Assembly: GCA_024680435.1 (NCBI GenBank)
Contig: JAILCK010000323.1
Span: 1-58,347 of the forward strand
Origin: Lachnospiraceae bacterium
GTDB lineage: Bacteria > Bacillota > Clostridia > Lachnospirales > Lachnospiraceae
Direction: 5' to 3'
DNA: 58,347 nucleotides
The first letter of the stretch is position 1, and each line of letters starts with the position of its first letter. A program made the translations under genes and the position numbers. The notes below the pieces were generated by a model that saw only the letters and a list, made by a program, of their open reading frames with translations, made no database searches and was not told the DNA's origin. Positions 1 to 10,560 of the stretch are shown here, piece by piece.

Positions 1-815
1 TGAGCCGCAGTAACTATTCTTTCTTCACTTCTGTAATTAGTTTCAAGTTCATAGATACTTGTCTCTTTAAAGTCCTCGCAAAAACGCTTCATAATGTCTA
101 AACCGGCACCCCTAAAGCCATATATTGACTGATCTTCGTCCCCGACGCAATAAATGTTTCCTTTTTCCATAAAGGCTTTCTTTATGCATTCGTACTGATA
201 CATATTAATGTCCTGAAATTCATCAATACAAACATAATCAAACAAAGAACTTATCCTTTTAAGATTAATGTCATTAAGGATTATTTTTTCATAGAACAAG
301 GATGTAATATCATCAAAATCAATTTTATTGTTTTCAAGCATCAATTCATTGTATGAATTATAGACGCTTAAAAAATATTCTTTATTTAGGTCTTCAAAAT
401 CGAAATCATCTTTATTAAACAAAGACTTGTACAAAGAAATCTTGTTTGAATAAACTTCGCAAAGTTCATTAGAGCCTAAAATAGTTGAAAGTATTTTGTT
501 TCTTTCGTTTTCTGAAATAATTGTTTTTGAAATATTTGATAAATCTTTTATCATTCGATAAAAAAACGAATGAAATGTTCCAAAGAAAACTTTATTTGCC
601 GACGACGGCGAAAGCTTCTTGAATCGGTCATACATCTGTTTGGCCGCTGATTTTGTAAATGTAATTACCAAAATCTTGTTTGGGTCTGCACCCTTCTTAA
701 TTAAACTGTATATGTGATGTGTAAGAACCAGCGTTTTCCCGGATCCGGGCCCCGCCAAAACCAGCGCAGGGCCCTTTCCGTGGTTAATTGCTTTGTATTG
801 TTTATTATCTTCCAA
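1..815 (-). CDS. UvrD/PcrA-like superfamily 1 DNA helicase, N-terminal part (C-terminus runs off the left edge)
   Basis: Reverse strand reads [65 protein letters not shown]...[17 protein letters not shown]...[13 protein letters not shown]...[10 protein letters not shown]: Walker A, DEFQD Walker B and SF1 motifs. Probable TTG start overlaps the gltX stop. Not in ORF track because it is open at the edge. Confidence 0.9.
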   Translation of the reverse strand, partial: MEDNKQYKAINHGKGPALVLAGPGSGKTLVLTHHIYSLIKKGADPNKILVITFTKSAAKQMYDRFKKLSPSSANKVFFGTFHSFFYRMIKDLSNISKTIISENERNKILSTILGSNELCEVYSNKISLYKSLFNKDDFDFEDLNKEYFLSVYNSYNELMLENNKIDFDDITSLFYEKIILNDINLKRISSLFDYVCIDEFQDINMYQYECIKKAFMEKGNIYCVGDEDQSIYGFRGAGLDIMKRFCEDFKETSIYELETNYRSEERIVTAA

Positions 816-2268
816 GTGCCTTTTCTAACAAAGAAACGCCTGTCTTAAGTCTTGAAACAGACTCTTCTTTTCCCAACACTTCCAAGATTTCTGTAGCACC
901 GGCAGGTGTCATCTGTTTGCCTGAGAGAGCTGTTCTTATGGGCCACATCACATACCCAATCTTAACACCCTTTTCTTCAACGTATTTAGAAAGATAAGCA
1001 TAGAGACTATCGTTTGTATAATCGTCAAACTTTTCAAGCAAAGGAATAACATCCTTTAATGTCTCAAGCGAAGATTCAAGAGTGGTCTTCATCTTTTTGT
1101 GCTCATACATGCTTACATCATATTCAGGCAACTTTTCAAAGAAGTCAATGTGTTCACATATATCAGGGAACACTTCGATACGAGACTTAGTCATTAAAGC
1201 TATCTTTTTCTTATCAAGATCCTTTGTAATGACCTTATCAACGTAAGGCATTGCCTTCTCAAGAAAAGCATCATCGCTCATCTTCTTAATGTATTCTGAG
1301 TTCATCCATCTTAACTTGTTAACATCGAATACAGAAGGTGATTTGTTGATTCTATGGTAATCAAACTTCTTAATAAGTTCATCAAGTGTAAAGAACTCTT
1401 CGTTATCTTCGGGCGACCATCCCAAAAGTGCGATAAAGTTAATAATAGCTTCAGTCAAAAAGCCCTGCTCGAGCAAGTCTTCGAAAGAACTGTGTCCCGA
1501 TCTTTTTGCTAATTTCTTATGATTCTCATCTGTAATAAGGCCAAGATGAATGTACTTAGGAGATTCCCATCCAAAAGCATCATACAAACGCTGATACTTA
1601 GGTGTGGATGAAATGTACTCATTTCCTCTTACTACATGTGTAATTTCCATCAAATGGTCGTCAATTACATTTGCAAAGTTATAAGTAGGGAAACCATCAG
1701 ACTTAATTAAAATCATATCATCAAGCTCTGAGTTATCTACTGTAATGTCTCCGTAAAGTTCATCATGGAAAGTGGTGGAACCTTCGTTTGGAACATTCTG
1801 TCTTATAACATAAGGCTTACCTGCCTTTAAATTGGCTTCGATTTCTTCTTTAGATAAAGATAAGCAATGCTTGTCATATACTACGATTTCTTTGCCGTCA
1901 ACTACCTGCTTTAAGGTTTCTAGTCTTTCGGCATCGCAGAAGCAGTAATAAGCTTCTCCTTTTTCAATTAATTTCTTTGCATATTCAAGATAAATTCCTG
2001 AAGCCATTCTTTCGCTTTGAACGTAAGGGCCAAATCCTTTATCCTTATCGGGACCTTCGTCATGCACAAGACCGGTCTTTTCAAGTGTTCTGTAAATAAT
2101 GTCTATAGCACCTTCCACAAAACGTTCCTGGTCAGTATCTTCTATTCTTAAAATAAAATCACCGCCATCATGCTTGGCGATAAGGAATTCATACAAAGCT
2201 GTTCTTAAGTTTCCTACATGCATTCTGCCTGTAGGGCTTGGAGCAAATCTTGTTCTGATTTTTGCCAT
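805..2268 (-). CDS. gltX: Glutamyl-tRNA synthetase
   Basis: N-terminus [25 protein letters not shown] (HIGH-like) and [10 protein letters not shown] (KMSKS-like). Confidence 0.96.
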   Translation of the reverse strand: MAKIRTRFAPSPTGRMHVGNLRTALYEFLIAKHDGGDFILRIEDTDQERFVEGAIDIIYRTLEKTGLVHDEGPDKDKGFGPYVQSERMASGIYLEYAKKLIEKGEAYYCFCDAERLETLKQVVDGKEIVVYDKHCLSLSKEEIEANLKAGKPYVIRQNVPNEGSTTFHDELYGDITVDNSELDDMILIKSDGFPTYNFANVIDDHLMEITHVVRGNEYISSTPKYQRLYDAFGWESPKYIHLGLITDENHKKLAKRSGHSSFEDLLEQGFLTEAIINFIALLGWSPEDNEEFFTLDELIKKFDYHRINKSPSVFDVNKLRWMNSEYIKKMSDDAFLEKAMPYVDKVITKDLDKKKIALMTKSRIEVFPDICEHIDFFEKLPEYDVSMYEHKKMKTTLESSLETLKDVIPLLEKFDDYTNDSLYAYLSKYVEEKGVKIGYVMWPIRTALSGKQMTPAGATEILEVLGKEESVSRLKTGVSLLEKALGR

Positions 2269-2302
2269 AACTTCTTCTCCTTACTAATATTGTATCTAGG
2301 TT

Positions 2303-2331
2303 ATTTTATGCTTAAATCAAAATAAATACAA
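2303..2331 (-). promoter_or_regulatory. Candidate sigma-A promoter for gltX (TTGTAT-N17-TAAAAT)
   Basis: Minus strand -35 TTGTAT (2326-2331), 17-nt spacer, -10 TAAAAT (2303-2308), upstream of gltX. Confidence 0.45.
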
Positions 2332-2349
2332 GTGTTAATCTTTTTATAA

Positions 2350-2376
2350 GAAAAAGCAGCTTAGCGCTGCTTTTCT
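2350..2376 (-). terminator. Rho-independent terminator overlapping the 3' end of the hybrid kinase gene
   Basis: Minus strand AAAAGCAGC-GCTAA-GCTGCTTTTTC; 9-bp stem, stop codon TAA in the loop. Confidence 0.75.
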
Positions 2377-4037
2377 ATTTTTATGTACTTTCTTAAAATA
2401 CTGTTTAACCAGTTCATATCGATAGGCTTTGGTACATAATCATCAAAGCCTTCCGAAATAAACATTTCCCTTACACCGCTTACAACGTTTGCGGTAAGAG
2501 CAATTAAAGGAACCGTTTTCATGTATTCGCTGTTATCCGCTCTTATTAGATTAAGGGTATCTATACCGTCAAGTTCCGGCATCATATGGTCAATGAAAAT
2601 AATATCAAAATCTTTTTCACGACTTAGTATTTCCAAGCATTCCCTTCCGCTTACGCAAGTAACCACATCAAGTCCGAAGGTTTTTAAAAGTCCTTCCGAA
2701 ACTTTTAAGTTAACTAAGTTATCATCAACAACCAAAACTTTTGCTCCGACTGTAACGATGGGTTCTTTAACCTTTTCTTCCGGTTCTTTTTCATCCTTCA
2801 AAGGCGCCGCAGTGCTGATTTTCTGGCTTAAATGAACGGTAAACTTTGAACCCACACCATATGTACTTTCTACTTCAATCCTACCGCCCATTAAAGAAAG
2901 AAGCTGCTTACAAATAGCAAGTCCCAGTCCTGTTCCCTCTCTTGATCTAAGCCTTCTTGTATCAAGCTGCTGGAAGCTTACAAAAAGCTTATTTAAATCT
3001 TCTTTCTTTATACCTATACCACTGTCGGTTACGGAAATAACCAGGTCTAAAAATCCGGCATCTTCTTCTCCGCTTACTTCCAAAATAACATATCCGTTTT
3101 CGGTGTACTTTATGGCATTAGACAAAAGATTAGATAAAATCTGTCTGATTCTAATTTCATCACCGATAAGAAGGTCGGGAAGCCCCGGCTGAATCTGGGC
3201 TTTAATATCTACCTGCTTATCTTCCACCCTTAAAGCAGACATGTTCATAACATCATCTACCATGTGTTTAAAAGAATAGGTAACGGGAACAATTTCAAGC
3301 TTTCCGCTTTCCATCTTTGAATAATCCAAAATATCATTAACTATCGAAATTAAAACAGTGCCTGCTCGCTTAATGTTTTCAGTATTTTCTCTTGATTCTT
3401 TAGATAAAGTTTTATCTCTTAAAGTAAGCTCTGCCATACCGCAAATCGCATTCATAGGAGTGCGGATTTCATGAGACATGTTGGCTAAGAAAAGATTCTT
3501 TGAGTCACTCGCTCTTCTTGCTTCTTCCGCTTTTTCTTCCATACCCTTCATAAACTTGTTTGCATAATTTACAACAATGTATAAGTTAAGTGAAAAAGCA
3601 AGGTAGATTGCTATATATATGCAAAACATAAAAGGACTGACATTTAATGAGATAGATTCAGGAACAAATACTACAAGACATATGGCTACAACAGAAGAAA
3701 TGGCAGACATATAGATAATATAAATTGCATCCAATAATATGCAAAAGCAAGATGAAATAACCGAAACAATAAAAATTGAAAAAGCAAGAGTGTTAAGAAG
3801 GTACCCTATACATGTGGTAGCCAAAAGAACCATGACATAAGAAAAGGGGACAACAAACCTTTCTTTTTTAACTAAAAAAACAACTAAAGCGGTGGCGCAT
3901 ATGGTTACACATGAAATCCAAAGCACAATTCGTCCCGTTTCAGCGCCTTTATCATAAAAAGCATAAACGGTGTGAAGCAAAAGTGCCATAAGATATTCGG
4001 CTAAAAACAACCTCATGGTTTTCGTGTATCCGTACAT
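2361..4037 (-). CDS. Hybrid sensor histidine kinase/response regulator, N-terminal multi-TM
   Basis: H-box NLFLANMSHEIRTPMNAICGMAEL, N-box RIRQILSNLLSNAIKYT, G-boxes VTDSGIGI / GTGLGLAICKQL, REC VLVVDDNLVNLKV...FIDHMMPELDG...LTANVVSG...KPI. Confidence 0.93.
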   Translation of the reverse strand: MYGYTKTMRLFLAEYLMALLLHTVYAFYDKGAETGRIVLWISCVTICATALVVFLVKKERFVVPFSYVMVLLATTCIGYLLNTLAFSIFIVSVISSCFCILLDAIYIIYMSAISSVVAICLVVFVPESISLNVSPFMFCIYIAIYLAFSLNLYIVVNYANKFMKGMEEKAEEARRASDSKNLFLANMSHEIRTPMNAICGMAELTLRDKTLSKESRENTENIKRAGTVLISIVNDILDYSKMESGKLEIVPVTYSFKHMVDDVMNMSALRVEDKQVDIKAQIQPGLPDLLIGDEIRIRQILSNLLSNAIKYTENGYVILEVSGEEDAGFLDLVISVTDSGIGIKKEDLNKLFVSFQQLDTRRLRSREGTGLGLAICKQLLSLMGGRIEVESTYGVGSKFTVHLSQKISTAAPLKDEKEPEEKVKEPIVTVGAKVLVVDDNLVNLKVSEGLLKTFGLDVVTCVSGRECLEILSREKDFDIIFIDHMMPELDGIDTLNLIRADNSEYMKTVPLIALTANVVSGVREMFISEGFDDYVPKPIDMNWLNSILRKYIKIEKQR

Positions 4038-4070
4038 ATAAGCCTCCGCTTTTAATTATCTTCTATGAAA

Positions 4071-4940
4071 TTATCTTACATCACCCATAAAGAATAATGC
4101 AACTGTTCCGGGGCCAGCATGAGCTCCGATTGTAGGTCCGATATAATTTATAAGGCAATCTTTAATGCCATATCTTTTTTCGACCTCGTCACGAACAAAT
4201 TCAGCGTCTTCAATGCAATCTCCGTGACTAATAAATATTATATCATTTTTCTTGTCGTATGAACCAAGTTGTTCACCCATCATATCAACAAGTTTCAATA
4301 AAGATTTCTTTCTTCCTCTTTCTTTGCACAAAGGAATAAGCTTTCCTTCATCATCAACATGCAAAACAGGCTTGATGTTTAAAACAGTACCGATAAAGGC
4401 TGCGCTTCTTGATACTCTTCCGCCTCTGAACAAATGGTTTAAATCATCAACCGTAAACAAATGAATCATGTTTTTGGCATGTTCTTTAACCCATTCACAG
4501 GTTTCTTCAAAGGATTTACCGTTGTTACGCATTTCAACAGCCTTATGAACCAATAAGCCTTCACCCAAAGACGCGCACCTAGAATCCACAACAACGATTT
4601 TAGCGTTTTTATCTTCTTCCATGATTTCTTCGGCTGCAAGACGTCCGGAGTTATATGTACCGCTTAATCCTGAAGAAAATGCAATGTATAAGATTTCATT
4701 ACCTTTCTCTAACAACTTAAGGAGCACTTCCTTAGCTTCATCAGGATTAACCTGACTTGTTTTTGGAATGTTACCCTCTCTCATTAATGAATAGAATTCC
4801 TTTTCAGGTAATTCTCTGGATGCTGAATATGTTTCACCCACAATAGTATAAGACAAACTGAAAAGACCAAGGTCATTTTTCTCAATGTAATCCTTGGGCA
4901 AATCAGCCGTAGTGTCAGTAGCAATAATAAAAGAACTCAA
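4071..4940 (-). CDS. DegV family fatty-acid-binding protein
   Basis: FIIATDTTADLPKDYIEKNDL... SSGLSGTYNSGRLAAEE, RGGRVSRSAAFIG typical of the DegV family. Confidence 0.92.
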   Translation of the reverse strand: MSSFIIATDTTADLPKDYIEKNDLGLFSLSYTIVGETYSASRELPEKEFYSLMREGNIPKTSQVNPDEAKEVLLKLLEKGNEILYIAFSSGLSGTYNSGRLAAEEIMEEDKNAKIVVVDSRCASLGEGLLVHKAVEMRNNGKSFEETCEWVKEHAKNMIHLFTVDDLNHLFRGGRVSRSAAFIGTVLNIKPVLHVDDEGKLIPLCKERGRKKSLLKLVDMMGEQLGSYDKKNDIIFISHGDCIEDAEFVRDEVEKRYGIKDCLINYIGPTIGAHAGPGTVALFFMGDVR

Positions 4941-5046
4941 TATCTGTTACCTCCGCTGATTTTTGTACATAACATATAATAACACCCGAACTTAACTAAT
5001 TCAACAAAATAGTTTAAAAGTCCGATTAATGTAGTTTAGAAAACTA

Positions 5047-5640
5047 CTATTGTGCTATTTCTTTACCACCGCAGCCGCAGCCACAACCGCTTATGTTTTC
5101 TTCCTGTACAAAATCAGGTGTAATGGGATTTGCATAGTAATCGCCGCAATGAAGTATAGGCTTAGATTTATCATCCTGCCTAAGTGTCTTTTTAACATCT
5201 ATAACTCTTTGATTGCTGCTACCCTTCCACATTAAGGTAACATCCTTCTTTTCAACGATAAACTCTCCGTCTACGCAAACATCCACGTATTTCATTAAAG
5301 AGTAATCATATATTCCTTCCCAGGAATCACCGGTGTAAAGCCAGATGGTTTTATCGGGATACTTTTCTTTAATCTCTTTACAAAGGTCCTCTACATAAGC
5401 TCTGTTTGCCGGATGAAGAGGGTCACCTCCCGAAAAAGTTATTCCTGAAATGTATGATTTATCAAGCTGATCGAATATCTCCTGCTTTGCATTATCGTCA
5501 AAGAGTAAGCCGCCTTCCGGATCCCATGTACAAGGATTTTGACATTCTCTGCATCTATGTAGGCAACCGGCTACCCACAAAACCACTCGTAAGCCGTCAC
5601 CGTTTTTCATATCATCTTTGGTTATATTATGATAACGCAT
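5047..5640 (-). CDS. nrdG: Anaerobic ribonucleoside-triphosphate reductase activating protein
   Basis: MRYHNITKDDMKNGDGLRVVLWVAGCLHRCRECQN: CX3CX2C radical SAM motif; adjacent to nrdD. Confidence 0.95.
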   Translation of the reverse strand: MRYHNITKDDMKNGDGLRVVLWVAGCLHRCRECQNPCTWDPEGGLLFDDNAKQEIFDQLDKSYISGITFSGGDPLHPANRAYVEDLCKEIKEKYPDKTIWLYTGDSWEGIYDYSLMKYVDVCVDGEFIVEKKDVTLMWKGSSNQRVIDVKKTLRQDDKSKPILHCGDYYANPITPDFVQEENISGCGCGCGGKEIAQ

Positions 5641-5642
5641 AG

Positions 5643-7835
5643 TTACATTGACTTCCTTTCAGCGATTTCAGCCATTTTGGCATCATTAAGTCTGGTATCA
5701 CCATGAACTCTGGAATAAGAAAGGTAACCGTTCATTCTGTCTATTTTTGTAAGGTTACGGCTTCCGCACTTAGGGCAAACATCCATTTCAAGTTCCTGAT
5801 GGCCGCAATCGTCACAATAAGCCAATGATAAATTAACACCTTCATAAAATCCCATATCCATAGCTCGTCTGATTAAAGTCTTTACAGCCTCGATATTATA
5901 ATCGATGGGATATTTAACATATTGAATCTTTCCGCCGTTAGACAAATCCCAGAATCTGTTTTCAAGATCCTGCTTTTGAATAGGGGTAATATCTTCTGCT
6001 ACGTGACAATGGAATGAGTTTGAAACATATTCTCTGTCACTTACGCCTTCGATAATGCCGTATTTCTTTCTGAATTGTTTAACCTGTAATCCGCAAAGGT
6101 TTTCTGCGGGAGTGCCGTAGATTGCGTATAAATTGTGGTCCTGCTCTTTAAACTCGGAAATTCTTTTATTAATGAATTCCAAAACTTCAATGGCAAAAGC
6201 ACCGTCTTCAACCAAAGACTTTCCGTTATAAAGCTCCTGAAGTTCGTTTAATGCGGTAATACCAAAGCTTGCTGTTGCGGATTTTAGCAAGGGCTTAATC
6301 TTATCGGTAAGCTTTAAGTGTCCCCCAAGGAAACCGCCTTCACAATATGCCAAAGGATTGGTGGAAGCTCTCATTTCACCAAGATATGCATAAGTACGAA
6401 TATGAAGTTGTCTTATAAGATTTAAATAATAATCAAGCACTTCATAGAAGTCTTTGTTTTCTTTTCTTGCCTTAGCCAAAATCATAGGTAAGTGCAAAGA
6501 AACCGCACCGATATTAAATCTTCCTACAAATACCGGTACATCGTTTTCATCGGCGGGATGCATTCCTCCTCTTTCATACCAAGGAGAAAGAAAGGCTCTG
6601 CAGCCCATGGGAGAAATAATCTTTCCGTATTGTTTATAAATGCCCGCAACATATCCTTTACCGGTTAACGAGAGCCAATCGGGATACATTGTCTTTGCAG
6701 AGCACTTAACTCCTGCTTCAAAAACATCCTCAAGTTCTTTTCCCGGTCCGTGAAGATTTTCATCATACAAAAATACAATTTTAGGGAATAATACAGGTTT
6801 CTTGCAATCAGCTTTACCCTGGCCTCTTCTTCTTACATTAAGCATTGAAATGGTAGCAAGCTTTGCAAATCTTCCGGTTCCTGTTCCTGCGGTTATAGTG
6901 ATGAAAGGATAATCGCCCCTTGAAGATGCTACGGTATTAAACTTATATTCCCAACCCTGAAAACCTTGTTCAAATTCCTTTGTAACATCAGCCAATGCTT
7001 CCTTTTCGCATACTTCATCGGGAAGGCCTAATCTTCTGTACTTTTCAACATCTCTGTCAAAAGATTTTTGAGCATATGGCTCCAAAATCAAATCAACGGA
7101 AGGAACTGTAAATCCACCATATTGCTGGCTTGCGGCACTAAGAACGATATCACCTATTACATCAAAAGCAACGTCCAATGTCTTAGGCTCGTTGTACCAG
7201 ATATTACCCATCTCAAAGCCACCGCTTAGTACGTTTTGAACGTCAAACAAGCAGCAATTCATGGTATCTCTTCTTGCAGACATATCGTGAACGTAAATAT
7301 ATCCGTCACGGCATGCCTGGATTTCTTCGGTGGTCATAAAGAATTTTTGATACAGTTCTTTATTTAACTGATTAAATATAAGGCTTCGTTTTGTGGAAAC
7401 AAGTGCAGAGTCTGTGTTTGCGTTTTCTTTATCGCCCACATACATAATTGACTGGCTCTTTTTGTAGACATCGTCAAGCATTTTAACAAAGTCTTGCTTA
7501 TAGTTTCGATAATCTCTGTAGCTTTTTGCAACTATGGGCCTTACTTCTTCAAGAGCACTTTCTACGATATTATGCATAACGGGAATCGGGATTTCGTTTG
7601 AATCCATCTCGTTTACACGACTTATTACATATTTACAGATTTTTTCATTTTCTTCATCGGTAAATTTGGTTAATGCTCTGTATGCACTTTTTGAAACAGC
7701 ATTAATAACCTTCTGCACATTGAAGGTTTCTTTACTGCCATCCTTTTTAATTACGAAAATTTCACCTACCGGCTTATACTTTTCGCCATAATTAATGCTT
7801 TCGTCGTTATTTGAATCCCAATTTTGATTTCCCAT
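5643..7835 (-). CDS. nrdD: Anaerobic ribonucleoside-triphosphate reductase (class III, glycyl radical)
   Basis: N-terminal ATP-cone (FVIKKDGSKETFNVQKV), C-terminal Zn cysteines CDDCGHQELEMDVCPKCGS and glycyl-radical loop RMNGYLSYSR. Confidence 0.96.
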   Translation of the reverse strand: MGNQNWDSNNDESINYGEKYKPVGEIFVIKKDGSKETFNVQKVINAVSKSAYRALTKFTDEENEKICKYVISRVNEMDSNEIPIPVMHNIVESALEEVRPIVAKSYRDYRNYKQDFVKMLDDVYKKSQSIMYVGDKENANTDSALVSTKRSLIFNQLNKELYQKFFMTTEEIQACRDGYIYVHDMSARRDTMNCCLFDVQNVLSGGFEMGNIWYNEPKTLDVAFDVIGDIVLSAASQQYGGFTVPSVDLILEPYAQKSFDRDVEKYRRLGLPDEVCEKEALADVTKEFEQGFQGWEYKFNTVASSRGDYPFITITAGTGTGRFAKLATISMLNVRRRGQGKADCKKPVLFPKIVFLYDENLHGPGKELEDVFEAGVKCSAKTMYPDWLSLTGKGYVAGIYKQYGKIISPMGCRAFLSPWYERGGMHPADENDVPVFVGRFNIGAVSLHLPMILAKARKENKDFYEVLDYYLNLIRQLHIRTYAYLGEMRASTNPLAYCEGGFLGGHLKLTDKIKPLLKSATASFGITALNELQELYNGKSLVEDGAFAIEVLEFINKRISEFKEQDHNLYAIYGTPAENLCGLQVKQFRKKYGIIEGVSDREYVSNSFHCHVAEDITPIQKQDLENRFWDLSNGGKIQYVKYPIDYNIEAVKTLIRRAMDMGFYEGVNLSLAYCDDCGHQELEMDVCPKCGSRNLTKIDRMNGYLSYSRVHGDTRLNDAKMAEIAERKSM

Positions 7836-7911
7836 AACCGCACTCCTTTAAAAGAATTTTTTACCACTACTTTATATATCGTACGTTTTTACACAAAGTT
7901 TAGTTTAAATA

Positions 7912-7947
7912 AGAAAAAGAGACACAATATCTTGTGCCTCTTTTAGT
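7912..7947 (-). terminator. Rho-independent terminator downstream of rnhA
   Basis: Minus strand AAAAGAGGCACAAG-ATA-TTGTGTCTCTTTTTCTT: stem with one G-U pair followed by a U-rich tract. Confidence 0.75.
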
Positions 7948-7978
7948 ATAGTTAATACAACAATAGGTGTCAATAAAT

Positions 7979-8452
7979 TTAGCTTAAAAATCCTTCATCA
8001 ATAAGTAAGTCATCAGAGTCCGCGCTTTGAGTTGCAAGTTTATCGCAGCGCTCGTTTTCGGGATGTCCCGCGTGCCCCTTTATCCACTCAAAAGAAACGG
8101 AATGAGGCTCCATAGCCTTTAAAAGTCTTTTCCATAAATCAACGTTTAATACAGGGCCGCTTTTTCTCTTCCAATTGTTTTTTACCCAGGAATCAATCCA
8201 TTTTTGATTAAAAGCGTCAATTACATATTTTGAATCCGAAACAACTTTAACTTCGCAAGGCTTTGTTAAAGCTTCAAGTCCGCTAATTACGCCTAAAAGT
8301 TCCATTCTGTTATTGGTGGTTTGCTTATATCCCTTTGTTATTTCAAGGGTGTGTAGCTCACCTTTTGTATCTACGTAATGAATCAGCGTTCCAAATCCTC
8401 CCGGGCCCGGATTTCCCCTTGAAGATCCGTCGGAATAAACAGTAACTTTCAT
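7979..8452 (-). CDS. rnhA: Ribonuclease HI
   Basis: MKVTVYSDGSSRGNPGPGGFGTLI, TTNNRMELLGVISGLEAL, SDSKYVIDA, KGHAGHPENERCDKLA. Confidence 0.95.
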   Translation of the reverse strand: MKVTVYSDGSSRGNPGPGGFGTLIHYVDTKGELHTLEITKGYKQTTNNRMELLGVISGLEALTKPCEVKVVSDSKYVIDAFNQKWIDSWVKNNWKRKSGPVLNVDLWKRLLKAMEPHSVSFEWIKGHAGHPENERCDKLATQSADSDDLLIDEGFLS

Positions 8453-8455
8453 TTA

Positions 8456-10132
8456 CTACCCCCAAACTTTGGTTTCTGTAAAATCTTTAGCCATTTTATC
8501 GGCCTTTTTTATAATATCATCCGAAAATCCCATTAAAGAAAGAAGCTTTATAGCATTTCTCGATGTGGCCTTTCCATGTTTTATCATGTAATTAAAAAGC
8601 ACATCATCTTCTACAATCTCTTCGTCAAAATGATAGTTGTCATATTCGTCTTTAAGATTATCGGTAAGTTCAATATCATGCGTTGCCGCAAAGCATAATA
8701 TGTTTTCTTTGTTAAATGCCTTTAAAATCTGGGTGGCACAAGCTATTCTTTCAACAGTATTCGTGCCCCTTAAGACTTCATCCACAAAGCAAAGTATTTT
8801 TTTATCCCTATACTTATCTCTGTAATCAAAAATTCTCTTTAATGCCTTGATTTCAACCATGAAATAAGAGTCATGACTCATTATATCATCTCTTAAAGAC
8901 ATAGATGAAAGAATATGGTAATCATCCAAAGCAATTTCTTTACATAGGCAAGTATAAATGGTCTTTGCAAATATTGCATTTAAGCAAACTGCTTTTAAAA
9001 AAGTCGATTTTCCGGATGCATTCGATCCGGTAATCAATACGCCTTTATCTGCATCGATACTGTTTAAAACCGGTTCATCTATGAGTGGATGGTAGAGGTC
9101 TTTAGCCTTAAAACCGTCTCCCTTCTTAGGAGTAGTATAAAAAGGCAATGCCTCTCTTAAAGAAGCAACATTTAAGTATGTTTCAAGTTTTCCCAAAGTA
9201 ATATACGTTTCTTCAATTTCCTGTTTTTTTAAAGAAAGTAAGGAAATAAGCCTATAAAAGCAAATAATATCTATGTGTAAAATTACTTTAATATAGTCAA
9301 CACCAATATCAATCGGGGATCCCGCACCTGTTGCACCGGAACTTTTATTAACGGCCTTGGTTAAAGATATAAGCCGCTTTCCCAGGTTTAGATTATCTGA
9401 AAGTACTCTTTTTTCAGATTCAAATACATCGCTTAAATCTTTGTCCAGTTTCTTTCCTTCATTTAAAAATCTACTGATAAAAGAAATGAAAACTATGTAT
9501 CTGTCAATTTCACCCCTGCTTTTATAGTAGGTAATTATATTTATGACAATAGATAAAATCAAACAGATTACGCCAAATGAGGGCATAACAAAAGCCAAAA
9601 TAATCGATAAAAAGAAAAAGACATCAAGCAAAACATCTTTTAAACAGGATTCCTTTTTAACAGAATCAATATAATCCAAACAGTCAAGAAAATTTACTCT
9701 CTTCATGCTTCCGATTAAAAGAAAATGCTTTAATAGGCTATCCCTTACAGATTCGTTTTCTTTTAAATACTCAACTTTATTGTTAAAACTTGCAAGTTTA
9801 TCTTCGTCATAACAGGGATTTCTTAACAGTGAATAGAAATACTCGCTGCCGCATGATGATTTACAATTATTAAACTTTTGAAATATTTCATCAAGGTCAA
9901 TATCATTTGCAGTAATATCATCAATTGAATCGGGCGTTTCATACCTATAGAATAATCTCTTTACAGAATCAAGTTCATCAAGAGACAGACGTTCGGAATT
10001 GAATGTTCCGAACGCCTTCTTTGCTTTTCTAAAAATCCTTTCATTATGCTTTTTATAATCAAAGGATTCTTTTAATACAATTAAAACAAACAGTAAAACT
10101 AAAGTCGCACCAACGATTGTATAAGCTGTCAT
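8456..10132 (-). CDS. Membrane-associated MutS-family ATPase
   Basis: MutS C-terminal ATPase signatures LITGSNASGKSTFLKAVCLNA, ILCFVDEVLRGTNTVERIA, CFAATHDIEL; hydrophobic N-terminus plus internal hydrophobic segments; no N-terminal mismatch-recognition domain recognisable. Confidence 0.85.
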   Translation of the reverse strand: MTAYTIVGATLVLLFVLIVLKESFDYKKHNERIFRKAKKAFGTFNSERLSLDELDSVKRLFYRYETPDSIDDITANDIDLDEIFQKFNNCKSSCGSEYFYSLLRNPCYDEDKLASFNNKVEYLKENESVRDSLLKHFLLIGSMKRVNFLDCLDYIDSVKKESCLKDVLLDVFFFLSIILAFVMPSFGVICLILSIVINIITYYKSRGEIDRYIVFISFISRFLNEGKKLDKDLSDVFESEKRVLSDNLNLGKRLISLTKAVNKSSGATGAGSPIDIGVDYIKVILHIDIICFYRLISLLSLKKQEIEETYITLGKLETYLNVASLREALPFYTTPKKGDGFKAKDLYHPLIDEPVLNSIDADKGVLITGSNASGKSTFLKAVCLNAIFAKTIYTCLCKEIALDDYHILSSMSLRDDIMSHDSYFMVEIKALKRIFDYRDKYRDKKILCFVDEVLRGTNTVERIACATQILKAFNKENILCFAATHDIELTDNLKDEYDNYHFDEEIVEDDVLFNYMIKHGKATSRNAIKLLSLMGFSDDIIKKADKMAKDFTETKVWG

Positions 10133-10542
10133 TAAAGATTCTCCGGTCCGAATCCGTAAGGCAAAAGTTCCTTTAAAAGATTCTTTTGATAAACGTCTTC
10201 ATTTAAGGCAGATATAACTTCAAAGGTTTCAACATCGCAAAATTCACGCATAACCTGTCTGCATACGCCGCAAGGATAAGCATACATTTCTATCTTTTCA
10301 CCAACTTTTCCGCCAACGATCGCTATTTTGGAAAATTCACGCTCTCCTTCGCTTACTGCTTTAAAGAAAGCTGTTCTCTCGGCACAGTTTGTGGGGGTGT
10401 AGCTTGCATTTTCAATATTACATCCCAAGTATACTTTTCCGCTCTTTGTTAAAAGTGCAGCCCCTACCGCAAAGTTTGAATAAGGTGAATAAGACATTTC
10501 ACGAGCCTTTAAGGCCTGTAAAACAAGTTCCTTATCAGTCAT
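10132..10542 (-). CDS. cdd: Cytidine deaminase
   Basis: SYSPYSNFAVGAAL, NCAERTAFFKAVSEG, AYPCGVCRQVMREF. ATG at 10542 preferred, with SD GGAGGTG upstream. Confidence 0.95.
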   Translation of the reverse strand: MTDKELVLQALKAREMSYSPYSNFAVGAALLTKSGKVYLGCNIENASYTPTNCAERTAFFKAVSEGEREFSKIAIVGGKVGEKIEMYAYPCGVCRQVMREFCDVETFEVISALNEDVYQKNLLKELLPYGFGPENL

Positions 10543-10560
10543 CAAAACACCTCCGTTAAA

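Noticed and set aside
5031-5047. GTAGTTT-aga-AAACTAC hairpin after nrdG
   Set aside because: Weak A/T-rich 7-bp stem without a U-tract; not a convincing terminator.
7836-7911. Possible NrdR boxes upstream of nrdD
   Set aside because: The AT-rich stretch TTTATATATCGTACG is only loosely similar to the NrdR consensus, and no clean tandem pair could be read.
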